From positions 1 to 24,385 of the forward strand of contig JBDRCM010000020.1 of the NCBI GenBank assembly GCA_043821725.1: a stretch of 24,385 nt of DNA, read 5' to 3'. The notes beneath the pieces are model-generated. The model was not told the origin of the DNA. It made no database searches and saw nothing but the letters and a program-made list of their open reading frames with translations. Position numbers and translations under genes: made by a program. Below, piece by piece: positions 15,744 through 21,953 of the stretch (within the stretch, counting starts at the first letter, position 1; each line of letters begins with the position of its first letter). The DNA comes from CAYHSR01 sp043821725 (GTDB lineage Bacteria > Patescibacteriota > Patescibacteriia > Magasanikbacterales > GWA2-37-8).

Positions 15744-16100
15744 ATGAATAAAATTTCCTCAAACAATGGAAAAAAGTCGCAATTTTGGCAAAAATCGCTT
15801 AATTTGATAAGCCAATGTCCAACTTGCGGATTAAAGTATGGCAAGAAAGCCACACGGCAGTTTATTGACACCAATGAAAGCACTTATTTAGCACACATTA
15901 CATGCAATAATTGCAGTACATGTTTTTTGGCTTTGATCATGGAAGTCGGGCATGGGCTAAGCGCAATAGGTATGGTGACGGATTTGAACTTTGAAGATGT
16001 AAAGCGATTAAACCATACTCAGCCGATTGCTATGGACGAAGTTTTGGAGGGCTATGAATTAGCTGAAAGCGCGTTATTTATTGAAAAAATTTCTATTTAA
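15744..16100 (+). CDS. Conserved zinc-ribbon protein of unknown function
   Basis: A 118-residue soluble protein. CPTC (residues 25-28) and CNNC (54-57, with another Cys at 60) make a zinc-ribbon pair separated by about 25 residues. After it comes a hydrophobic segment, then GMVTDLNFEDVKRL and a C-terminal acidic helix with MDEVLEGYELAE. From memory, this order (zinc ribbon, then a G-x-x-TDL-x-x-x-DV-x-R segment, then a D/E-V-L helix) is frequent in small uncharacterised Patescibacteria proteins. The function is not known to me. It is the first gene of a pair with rplY, whose ATG lies 7 bases after this stop. A GAGG lies only one base before the ATG, too close to be a normal ribosome site. Confidence 0.75.
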   Translation: MNKISSNNGKKSQFWQKSLNLISQCPTCGLKYGKKATRQFIDTNESTYLAHITCNNCSTCFLALIMEVGHGLSAIGMVTDLNFEDVKRLNHTQPIAMDEVLEGYELAESALFIEKISI

Positions 16101-16107
16101 AAATACT

Positions 16108-16824
16108 ATGGAATACAAATTAAAATCAACAACACGCACGGAAAAAGGAGAAAAAATTAGAAGCAAATCAATTCTGCCAGGCGTTGTTTATGGAGCGTCA
16201 AAAGATACAACAAGCATTTCATTGGAAAATGGCCTGTTCTGCAAACTTTTTGATCAAGCAGGATCTTCATCTTTGATTGATCTGGAAATAGACGGCAAGT
16301 ATGAAGGTAAGGTGCTGGTTCAGGATGTTGCATATAATCCTGTTACTGACCGCATCAGCCATGTGGATTTACGCAGAATTGAAATGGACAAGGAAATGAC
16401 AGCAACCGTTGAACTTAATTTTATCGGAGAATCTCCAGCCATTAAGGAAGCCGGCGGTACTCTTGTTAAGAATGTTGAGGAAGTTGAAGTTCGTTGTCTG
16501 CCAAAGGATCTTGTTTCTGAAATTAATGTGGATCTTAACTCGCTTAAAACATTTGATGATATTATTCGCGTAAAAGATTTGGTTGTGCCTGTCGGCGTTA
16601 TTATTGAGTATGCCAACATTGAAGACGCGGTTGCAAAGGTAATCCCTGCCATGACTGAAGATGAAATAAAGGCCCTGGAAGAGTCTGAAACTGATGTAGC
16701 CAAAGTTGAAGTTGCAGGAGAAAAGAAAGAAGAAGGCGAGGCCGAAGAAGGAAAGAAAGAACAGGGCGAAGCCAAAGAAGGATCTGATAAAAAAGGCGCT
16801 GATAAAGGCGGAGATAAGAAGTAA
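16108..16824 (+). CDS. rplY: Ribosomal protein bL25 (Ctc/TL5 form)
   Basis: A 238-residue 5S-rRNA-binding protein of the large subunit, in the long general-stress (Ctc) form. The N-terminal domain is the L25 fold (YKLKSTTRTEKGEKIRSK, LPGVVYG, VLVQDVAYNPVTDRISHVDL). The second beta domain follows (ELNFIGESPAIKEAGGTLV, VEVRCLPKDLVSEINVDL). The C-terminal ~45 residues are a Glu/Lys/Gly-rich low-complexity tail. An upstream TTG at 16081 would extend it but overlaps the previous gene. The ATG at 16108 matches the family start. It is terminated by the hairpin at 16875-16902, shared with convergent prmC. Confidence 0.95.
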   Translation: MEYKLKSTTRTEKGEKIRSKSILPGVVYGASKDTTSISLENGLFCKLFDQAGSSSLIDLEIDGKYEGKVLVQDVAYNPVTDRISHVDLRRIEMDKEMTATVELNFIGESPAIKEAGGTLVKNVEEVEVRCLPKDLVSEINVDLNSLKTFDDIIRVKDLVVPVGVIIEYANIEDAVAKVIPAMTEDEIKALEESETDVAKVEVAGEKKEEGEAEEGKKEQGEAKEGSDKKGADKGGDKK

Positions 16825-16874
16825 GTTGAGAAGAAAGAGGAAGGAAGTCAGTTTCCCAATCAACATAGTTATAC

Positions 16875-16902
16875 AAAAAAATCCCAGCAATGGGATTTTT
16901 TT
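16875..16902. terminator. Bidirectional intrinsic terminator, rplY / prmC
   Basis: AAAAAAATCCCA and TGGGATTTTTTT are perfect 12-base complements around a GCAA loop. Read from either side the stem ends in a run of seven U, so it can stop rplY transcripts and those of the convergent prfA-prmC operon. The prmC stop is only two bases away. Confidence 0.93.
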
Positions 16903-16904
16903 AA

Positions 16905-17786
16905 TTAAATAACAACTTCAATAATTCTGTCCAATTCAGATAAGTCCTTATAAACGGTTGTGTTGGCTTTCATCAGTACACTGTTAATTATTCGGCTCAT
17001 CAATTCACTTTGACTCGGATTTATTTCAAAAAAACATGTTACTTTTTCATTCTTCCAATCGGCCTTTGCGCGCAATTCACTGATTTGCTTTATTAATTTT
17101 TCATAAAGTTCAAGCCCGTTCTTTCCACCGATCAATGCTTTTTTCGGCTCTCGTTCAATTGATGGCTCATTATTGGCTTGCTCTGCGGTAAGATAGGGGA
17201 GATTTGCCGTTAATATAATATCTCTTTCTTGCATATTTTTTAAAAAATTATGATCAAGAAGGTCGCATTTTATGAATTTAATTTTAAGGTGATGGGCGCG
17301 CGCGTTTTTTTTCGCCACCTTTAAAGCTCTTGAAGAGATATCAGTTGCAATGGCTTGGATGCGTTTGCCATCCCGACAGGATTTGTTGTCTATTGATTTT
17401 AGAATTGATGCAATAACGCATCCGCTCCCTGTGCCAATATCTATAAGAGCAATTTTTTCCCCTTCGTCTTTAAGAATGCCGCGCGCTTTTTCAATTGCAA
17501 GTTCAACCATTAATTCGGTTTCAGGGCGCGGGACAAGCGTGTTTTTATTGACAGAAAAATCAAGATTGAAAAATTCTTTTTTGTTTAGGATGTATGCCAA
17601 TGGCCAGCTTCTTTTAAGCAGAAAAATATAATAAATGAGCTGAGCACTCTGAAAAAAGCCAAGCTTGTAATCGGGGTTTGACAATACAAACTCTTTATTT
17701 TTTTTAATAGAATTGGCAATTAGCGCGTCAAGCCCTCGGCTTATCAATCCTTGATTTTGTCTTTTTATATCAGATATTTTTTTCAT
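16905..17786 (-). CDS. prmC: PrmC (HemK), release-factor glutamine methyltransferase
   Basis: A 293-residue SAM-dependent enzyme that methylates the glutamine of the GGQ motif in release factors. The N-terminal helical substrate-binding domain is followed by PRPETE (residues 86-91) and the SAM site DIGTGSGC (about 116-123). The catalytic motif, normally NPPY, reads NLPY here (195-198). The motif's Asn and Tyr, which contact the substrate glutamine, are kept. Its target is encoded in the same operon (prfA). The start overlaps the end of the GT39-like gene by 17 bases, so translation is probably coupled. Confidence 0.93.
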   Translation of the reverse strand: MKKISDIKRQNQGLISRGLDALIANSIKKNKEFVLSNPDYKLGFFQSAQLIYYIFLLKRSWPLAYILNKKEFFNLDFSVNKNTLVPRPETELMVELAIEKARGILKDEGEKIALIDIGTGSGCVIASILKSIDNKSCRDGKRIQAIATDISSRALKVAKKNARAHHLKIKFIKCDLLDHNFLKNMQERDIILTANLPYLTAEQANNEPSIEREPKKALIGGKNGLELYEKLIKQISELRAKADWKNEKVTCFFEINPSQSELMSRIINSVLMKANTTVYKDLSELDRIIEVVI

Positions 17787-19248
17787 ACAGCTTCATTAAA
17801 GAATATTCAGGAAAGCGCAAGCTTGATTCGTCTTTGAGAAGCCAGCCCTTTTTTTCCAGCGCTTTGTCAATTGGAATGCCGACCGTCCTGTTTTCAAGAT
17901 AAAATATTTCTTCGTAATCCTTTATATTATTTTCATCAAGCCAATCCAGCAGAACCTGCTCCTCTCTATTAAAGCGAATAAAATTTTGCTTTATGAAATA
18001 TTCATCATGGTTTAATGCGGAGTCGTTATACATCAACGTTGGCAATTTTTTGTTATAATATCTTTCAAGCAAATCGTTATAGATATAGTTATTGCATATA
18101 AAAATCTGTCTTTTGTTTTCATTGAAATTCTGCTCTATGTATTCGTTCACTCTGCTCCATTGATTAATTGGCAGGGAATAAGCATAAAAATTAAACAGCC
18201 CGCCTCCGAGCATTAGCGCAATAAGTGCGCACAGTGCGATTCTTGATTTTATAATGTTAGTGGCCAAATATGATATTAAAATGAAAAGAAAAGGTGCTGA
18301 TATTATAAAGAATCTGGCGCTCCAAATGGAGAATAATCCCATTATGATAATTGGAGTTATGGCAAGAGCTGAAATGAAAATAAAATTTTGGTTTATGATT
18401 TTCGTTTTTATTTGTTTTGCTATCACGGCGATCCAAGCGAAAATTATGAGTAATATTATTATTAGTCCGATCTTCCAGTCGGTTGGACCGATAATTATCA
18501 ACTGGATGCTTTCAATAATATCGCTAAACCCGGATTGAATATTAAAAAACCATGCGTTGTTTATAACTTCAGCCGTCATTTTGTTCATTATTGCGGGAAT
18601 TGCCCAAATCAAATACGCAAGCATAGGCAATGTGTTTATCAATATGTAGTTTTTTAATTGTTTTTTGTTAATGCACCATAATAGCGCCAAATGCACAATA
18701 ATTATTGTCCACGCAGTCAAGTGCGTATAGATAAGCAATAGATTGATAATAGCAAAAAGTATTTTAATGCGCGTTGAACTGTTTTGCCGGGCTATGTATA
18801 TTTTGTGAAAAAGCAAAGTGGAAACAATGGCAAGCAAAATCAGCAATGAATAACCGCGGGCAGTTGCTGAATAAAATATTTGTAATGGAGCAAAAGTCAT
18901 CAATCCTGCGGCAACCAGCGCAGTACGCTGTTTGAGCATTGCTTTTCCAAGGGAATGAATAAAAAATATTGAGAGAACTCCGAACAGCACGCTTGGCAGG
19001 CGGGCAAAAAATTCATTGGCTGGAAAAAAGACAAACCAAACTTTCAGGATGAGCATGTGGAGCGGGGGATTTGTTTCCCAGCTCCAGAATTTCAAGCTTT
19101 CAATAATGGGTTTTTGGCTGTAGGTAAAGCTAAACATCTCATCAAACCAAAAATCGCCATATTTCATTAACGCCATAAAGCGCAACAGCAGGCCAATGGC
19201 CATTATGATCAACAGCAGAGTTCTATTTTTTTTAAGTATGTTAAGCAT
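17770..19248 (-). CDS. GT39-like polytopic membrane glycosyltransferase
   Basis: A protein of about 492 residues with some ten membrane helices in the first three quarters and a soluble C-terminal part of about 120 residues. Marks of the PMT/ArnT (GT-C) superfamily: the acidic pair in FWFDEMFS in the first outside loop, NPPLHMLILKVW, ARLPSVLFG, and ATARGYSLL. Such enzymes move sugars from polyprenyl phosphate to proteins or lipids on the outer face of the membrane. Acceptor and sugar are unknown. The frame opens at 19260, but an AAGGA lies 11 bases before the ATG at 19248, so I prefer that. It overlaps prfA by 8 bases (20 with the longer start) and prmC by 17, unusual company for a glycosyltransferase. 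Confidence 0.85.
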   Translation of the reverse strand: MLNILKKNRTLLLIIMAIGLLLRFMALMKYGDFWFDEMFSFTYSQKPIIESLKFWSWETNPPLHMLILKVWFVFFPANEFFARLPSVLFGVLSIFFIHSLGKAMLKQRTALVAAGLMTFAPLQIFYSATARGYSLLILLAIVSTLLFHKIYIARQNSSTRIKILFAIINLLLIYTHLTAWTIIIVHLALLWCINKKQLKNYILINTLPMLAYLIWAIPAIMNKMTAEVINNAWFFNIQSGFSDIIESIQLIIIGPTDWKIGLIIILLIIFAWIAVIAKQIKTKIINQNFIFISALAITPIIIMGLFSIWSARFFIISAPFLFILISYLATNIIKSRIALCALIALMLGGGLFNFYAYSLPINQWSRVNEYIEQNFNENKRQIFICNNYIYNDLLERYYNKKLPTLMYNDSALNHDEYFIKQNFIRFNREEQVLLDWLDENNIKDYEEIFYLENRTVGIPIDKALEKKGWLLKDESSLRFPEYSLMKLYEKNI

Positions 19249-20293
19249 TGTCTTGCTCATCCTTTTGAAGTTCGTTGGTAATCTGGCGAAGATTACCGTT
19301 CATAATAGACGGAATGTTATTGAAATTTTTGTTTAATCTGTGGTCGGTTATGCGGTCTTGCGGGAAGTTGTAAGTGCGTATTTTTTCAGATCTCATGCCG
19401 GTTCCTATTTGCGTGCGTCTTTTATCTTTGATTTCTTTTTGTTGCCTTTCCTGATCTAAAGCAAACAATCGCGCGCGCATAACATTCATCGCCTTTATCT
19501 TATTGGATGTTTGCGATCGCTCATCCTGGCATTGAACTATTGTGTTAGTCGGAATATGGGTGATTCTAACGGCTGAATAAGTTGTATTAACACTTTGACC
19601 TCCAGCTCCGCTCGCGCAGAAAGTATCAAACCGCAAATCTTTTTGATCAATTTTGAATTCAGTTTCTTCTATTTCCGGCAAAACTGCCACTGTGACGGTT
19701 GAAGTGTGAACTCTGCCTGACTTTTCCGTTTCTGGCACTCTCTGTACTCTATGTACCCCCATTTCATACTTAAGGCATTTGTAAACGTTTTTGCCTTTGA
19801 TTGAGAATATGATTTCCTTAAACCCGCCAATACCTATCTGGTTGGAACTAATCAGTTTGACTTTCCAGTTGTTTGTTTCAGCGAATTTGCTGTATAGCCG
19901 ATACAATTCCGCGGCAAATAAGGTTGATTCATCGCCTCCAACTCCGGCTCGTATTTCCATTATAACATCTTTTTTGTCCATTGGATCTTTTGGCCTGACA
20001 ATTTCAAATATCTCCTTCTTCAAACAGGCAATTTTTTCTTGCGTTTCTCCCATTTCCATTTGCGCTAACGATCGTAGCTCTTCATCTTTTGCATTTTCAG
20101 CAAGAATTTTTGATTTTTTCATATCTGCGATTTTTGTTTCAAGCTCTGTGATTTTATCAGCTACATCTTTTAAATCAGAATATTCTTGCGATATTTTTTT
20201 AAGCTGTGCCGGATTTTTAGTTGCGTTTGTATCTGACAACATCTGTTCAAGCTCTAAAAATCTTTGCTTAATTTCTTTGTATTTTGTCTCCAT
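19241..20293 (-). CDS. prfA: Peptide chain release factor 1
   Basis: A 350-residue class I release factor. The tripeptide that reads UAA/UAG is PET (residues 187-189, in VQRVPETEKSGRVHTS), which fits the PxT rule for RF1 and excludes RF2 (SPF). The catalytic GGQ is at 231-233 in ASGAGGQSVNTT, the target of PrmC. The N-terminal coiled-coil domain (1-100) is slightly shorter than in E. coli. It is first in an overlapping operon with the glycosyltransferase and prmC. The upstream 125 bases before the 157-bp repeat hold no convincing promoter. Confidence 0.97.
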   Translation of the reverse strand: METKYKEIKQRFLELEQMLSDTNATKNPAQLKKISQEYSDLKDVADKITELETKIADMKKSKILAENAKDEELRSLAQMEMGETQEKIACLKKEIFEIVRPKDPMDKKDVIMEIRAGVGGDESTLFAAELYRLYSKFAETNNWKVKLISSNQIGIGGFKEIIFSIKGKNVYKCLKYEMGVHRVQRVPETEKSGRVHTSTVTVAVLPEIEETEFKIDQKDLRFDTFCASGAGGQSVNTTYSAVRITHIPTNTIVQCQDERSQTSNKIKAMNVMRARLFALDQERQQKEIKDKRRTQIGTGMRSEKIRTYNFPQDRITDHRLNKNFNNIPSIMNGNLRQITNELQKDEQDNA

Positions 20294-20419
20294 ATGTTTA
20301 ATGTATTACAAGTTTTAAAATATTTTGTAAAAAATAATGTTCGGCTATCGGGTCGGTTTAATTGGCGCAAAGCGCTCGCGTGCTACTCCACAAGCAACAG
20401 GGAATTTGCACGTCGCGTT
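20294..20419. other. prfA upstream region with repeat remnants
   Basis: No gene is seen. The part next to prfA is AT-rich. The rest (about 20345-20412) contains GCGCAAAGCGC, an inverted CGTGC/GCACG pair, and, on the minus strand, CCCTGTTGCTTGTGGAG, which is related to the hairpin repeats at 5214 and 22132. A weak TTTACA with TAATAC 17 bases on might be the prfA promoter, but I do not rely on it. Confidence 0.5.
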
Positions 20420-20576
20420 AATGAACCCCTCCCTGTGTCAAGAGCACAGGGTATCAGGTCAAAAGGCATAATGTCTGCGACTCTACCCCGTGGCAAGACC
20501 ACGGGGTATTTTACCTGCGCTCGCTCGGAAATGAAAACAAGTTTTCATTTCTCTCACTTCGCTTGGTAATAAAAAA
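20420..20576 (-). repeat. 157-bp multi-hairpin element, copy A
   Basis: The reverse complement of this segment equals 21689-21845 at 155 of 157 positions by eye. In the minus-strand sense it reads a T-run and ATTACC, then AAGCGAAGTGAGA, an A/T hairpin, CGAGCGAGCGC, a hairpin with stem TACCCCGTGG and loop TCTTG, a 30-base linker, a hairpin of CCCTGTG arms again around TCTTG, and GAGGGGTTCATT. The T-run is the U-tract of the rpmE terminator. Confidence 0.93.
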
Positions 20577-20599
20577 CAGACCCTAAAAAAGATCTGTTT
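20568..20599 (-). terminator. rpmE terminator
   Basis: On the minus strand AAACAGATC (plus 20591-20599) pairs with GGTCTGTTT (20574-20582) with one wobble, and six T then ATT follow. It lies 14 bases after the rpmE stop. Confidence 0.85.
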
Positions 20600-20612
20600 C
20601 AAATTATAAAAG

Positions 20613-21023
20613 CTATTTTGCGCTCTGTTTTTTCTTTGTACTGACTTTTACGGATTTATTTTTTTTAGTTGGCTTTTTTTGGCTATCCAATTTTACGGAT
20701 TTTTTTGGGGAGGGCTTTTTTTTACTTACGGATTTTGCCGCTTTTTTTTCATCTACTTCTTTTTTGGCGGCAACAGCTGCCTTTTTCACTTTTTTTCCCT
20801 TGCGTTCAATTGCAATTGCATTTTTCTTTTCAGCTCTTTGCTCAAATTTTTCCACTCTTCTGGCTGTGTCAACGAATTTTTGTTTTCCGGTATAAAAAGG
20901 ATGGCACTGATTGCAGAGCTCAACGCGTATTTCAGTAACTGTACTGCCGGTAGTAAAAGTCCTGCCACAAGCACAACTTACCTTGCAATCTTGATTGTAT
21001 TTGGGATGTATGTCTTTTTTCAT
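20613..21023 (-). CDS. rpmE: Ribosomal protein bL31 with lysine-rich extension
   Basis: A 136-residue form of large-subunit protein bL31. Residues 1-62 are the ordinary protein: MKKDIHPKY, the zinc-binding CxC (17 and 19) and CNQC (37-40), then HPFYTGKQKFVDTARRVEKF. So it is the zinc-containing (C+) type. Residues ~66-136 are an added Lys/Ser/Ala-rich tail (many KKP, KSV and KKA motifs), doubling the usual 65-90 residue length. The frame extends to a TTG at 21035 and an ATG at 21032. The ATG at 21021-21023 matches the family start. It is monocistronic, with its own promoter (21087-21115) and terminator, inside the pair of inverted 157-bp elements. Confidence 0.93.
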   Translation of the reverse strand: MKKDIHPKYNQDCKVSCACGRTFTTGSTVTEIRVELCNQCHPFYTGKQKFVDTARRVEKFEQRAEKKNAIAIERKGKKVKKAAVAAKKEVDEKKAAKSVSKKKPSPKKSVKLDSQKKPTKKNKSVKVSTKKKQSAK

Positions 21024-21075
21024 ATTAAACATCAATGATTATTTACGAACAAAGTTTTATGTTGGATTATTTTTT

Positions 21076-21089
21076 TATACGCGCGTATA
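21076..21089. promoter_or_regulatory. Palindrome at the rpmE transcription start
   Basis: TATACGCGCGTATA is a perfect 14-base palindrome that overlaps the last bases of the -10 box and the predicted start site. A second palindrome, ACAGCGCTGT (21114-21123), borders the -35 box. Their position suits repressor sites. No regulator is identified. Confidence 0.45.
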
Positions 21090-21115
21090 TTATCACACAA
21101 GAATTATTATGTCAA
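21087..21115 (-). promoter_or_regulatory. rpmE promoter
   Basis: On the minus strand a perfect TTGACA (21110-21115), 17 bases, then TAATAT (21087-21092). A second TTGACA lies a further 23 bases upstream (near 21133-21138), without a convincing -10 of its own. Confidence 0.7.
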
Positions 21116-21214
21116 CAGCGCTGTAAACATTGTCAACGGGAAGTTAAAATGTCATATTTAGAGATTTAAAGTGATAATATCTATACAATATGCGTTAATG
21201 CAAAAGATTTCTAC

Positions 21215-21243
21215 TTGACTTGGCAGTGTATTAGTGCTATAAA
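21215..21243 (+). promoter_or_regulatory. Promoter of the GC-rich zinc-finger gene
   Basis: TTGACT (21215-21220), a 17-base spacer, TATAAA (21238-21243). Five of six consensus bases match in each box. Confidence 0.75.
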
Positions 21244-21275
21244 TAACCAAAATTGCTCATAATTTCTGTTTTTTC

Positions 21276-21298
21276 AACATCTTTTTGATGTTAGGAGG
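21276..21298 (+). promoter_or_regulatory. Leader hairpin and strong ribosome binding site
   Basis: AACATC and GATGTT (21276-21281, 21287-21292) pair around TTTTT and directly abut AGGAGG (21293-21298), which is 7 bases before the GTG at 21306. This consensus site decides the start. An in-frame ATG at 21285 would lie inside the hairpin. Confidence 0.75.
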
Positions 21299-21305
21299 TT
21301 CAAGC

Positions 21306-21593
21306 GTGAAAAAATCAACCAAGAAGTCAGCGCTACCAAAATGTTGCAGGATTGCGTTGCGTATAGGGCTTGCGTACTGCGTTTTCTGCGGATCCAAGAT
21401 CCAACGTGCAGGTCCACCAAAGCACGGGCACGTTCTGGGCTGTGCGAAATGCAAGCCCAATGCAGTTCCAGATGCCAAGTGGGTTGAGTTTCGCGCGCGT
21501 CTGCGCGCGCAAAGATTTTGCCCGAACTGCGGACAGCAGGCCGAGATGGTGTACTGGAAAGATGGCCTGACATTTGGGAAGATGGCGGCATAG
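21306..21593 (+). CDS. GC-rich zinc-finger protein of unknown function
   Basis: A 95-residue basic protein starting with GTG. It has three CxxC knuckles (residues 25-28 CVFC, 46-49 CAKC, 72-75 CPNC), plus a CC pair at 13-14, spaced like two treble-clef or zinc-ribbon units joined by an Arg-rich helix (EFRARLRAQR). I cannot name a family. It could bind RNA or DNA, or be a ribosome- or phage-derived protein. Base use is unlike its neighbours: by hand count 21361-21540 is about 58% G+C, against clearly AT-rich flanks. It also has textbook signals (promoter, AGGAGG, terminator) that most genes here lack. All this suggests transfer from another genome. It lies between the two inverted 157-bp elements. 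Confidence 0.72.
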   Translation: MKKSTKKSALPKCCRIALRIGLAYCVFCGSKIQRAGPPKHGHVLGCAKCKPNAVPDAKWVEFRARLRAQRFCPNCGQQAEMVYWKDGLTFGKMAA

Positions 21594-21659
21594 GTGTTCT
21601 ATCAGATTCATTTTTTATCCTGCATCTTTCCAACCAATCCGTCTTCTTTCCAACTTCAT

Positions 21660-21694
21660 GCCTCGGCTAATTCTGCCGGGGCTTTCATTTTTTT
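21660..21694 (+). terminator. Terminator of the zinc-finger gene
   Basis: GCCTCGGC (21660-21667) pairs with GCCGGGGC (21675-21682), with one G-U wobble, around TAATTCT. TTTCA and a run of seven T follow (21688-21694). The T-run is the first part of the 157-bp element copy B. Confidence 0.85.
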
Positions 21695-21845
21695 ATTACC
21701 AAGCGAAGTGAGAGAAATGAAAACTTGTTTTCATTTCCGAGCGAGCGCAGGTAAAATACCCCGTGGTCTTGCCACGGGGTAGAGTCGCAGACATTATGCC
21801 TTTTGACATGATACCCTGTGCTCTTGGCACAGGGAGGGGTTCATT
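21689..21845 (+). repeat. 157-bp multi-hairpin element, copy B
   Basis: Inverted partner of 20420-20576 with two differences. Three hairpins are visible: GAAATGAAAA / TTTTCATTTC around CTTG (21714-21737); TACCCCGTGG / CCACGGGGTA around TCTTG (21757-21781); and CCCTGTGC / GCACAGGG around TCTTG (21814-21834). In copy A one of the two changes breaks the closing C-G pair of the third stem. Open frames across the element are conserved only because the DNA is, so I do not call a gene. Confidence 0.93.
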
Positions 21846-21872
21846 GTTTTCTATGCAAATGCGTGGTATAAT
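21844..21872 (+). promoter_or_regulatory. Promoter of the AbrB-like gene
   Basis: TTGTTT (21844-21849), 17 bases, and TATAAT (21867-21872) with an upstream TGG that makes it an extended -10. The -35 begins in the last two bases of repeat copy B. The first operator half starts at the last base of the -10 box. Confidence 0.75.
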
Positions 21873-21928
21873 AATTGGGTAATTAGTTACCCAATTAAAT
21901 GGGTAAATATTTACCCATTTAATTACCC
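21872..21928 (+). promoter_or_regulatory. Operator array of GGGTAA / TTACCC palindromes
   Basis: Site 1: TAATTGGGTAA and TTACCCAATTA (21872-21882, 21887-21897), perfect arms with TTAG between. Site 2: a perfect 32-base palindrome at 21893-21924 centred on GGGTAAATATTTACCC. A further TTACCC half-site follows at 21923-21928. In both full sites GGGTAA and TTACCC start 10 bases apart. The sites repeat every 24 bases and the extra half-site is 12 bases further. The array covers the -10 box and the start of the transcript, a layout expected for self-repression by the protein encoded next. Confidence 0.75.
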
Positions 21929-21953
21929 ATTTAATTACGTAAATCAAAAAAAT

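Noticed and set aside
16369..16890. Minus-strand frames of 91-173 aa opposite rplY
   Set aside because: Antisense to a convincing bL25 gene. Low-complexity residues mirror its Glu/Lys tail, and one frame would have to read through the terminator.
20264..20569. Open frame on the plus strand ending in a peptide also encoded at 21696-21947 on the minus strand
   Set aside because: The shared ~49 residues come from the 157-bp DNA repeat. Both differences between copies change the residue, there is no ribosome site, and the frame starts in the prfA antisense. DNA structure, not protein, is what is conserved.
20679..21038. 119-aa Phe-rich frame on the plus strand
   Set aside because: Antisense to rpmE, produced by its lysine codons.
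20420..21845. Composite transposon
   Set aside because: The inverted elements have no terminal inverted repeats, no transposase, and no flanking target duplication that I can see. rpmE inside is a core gene.
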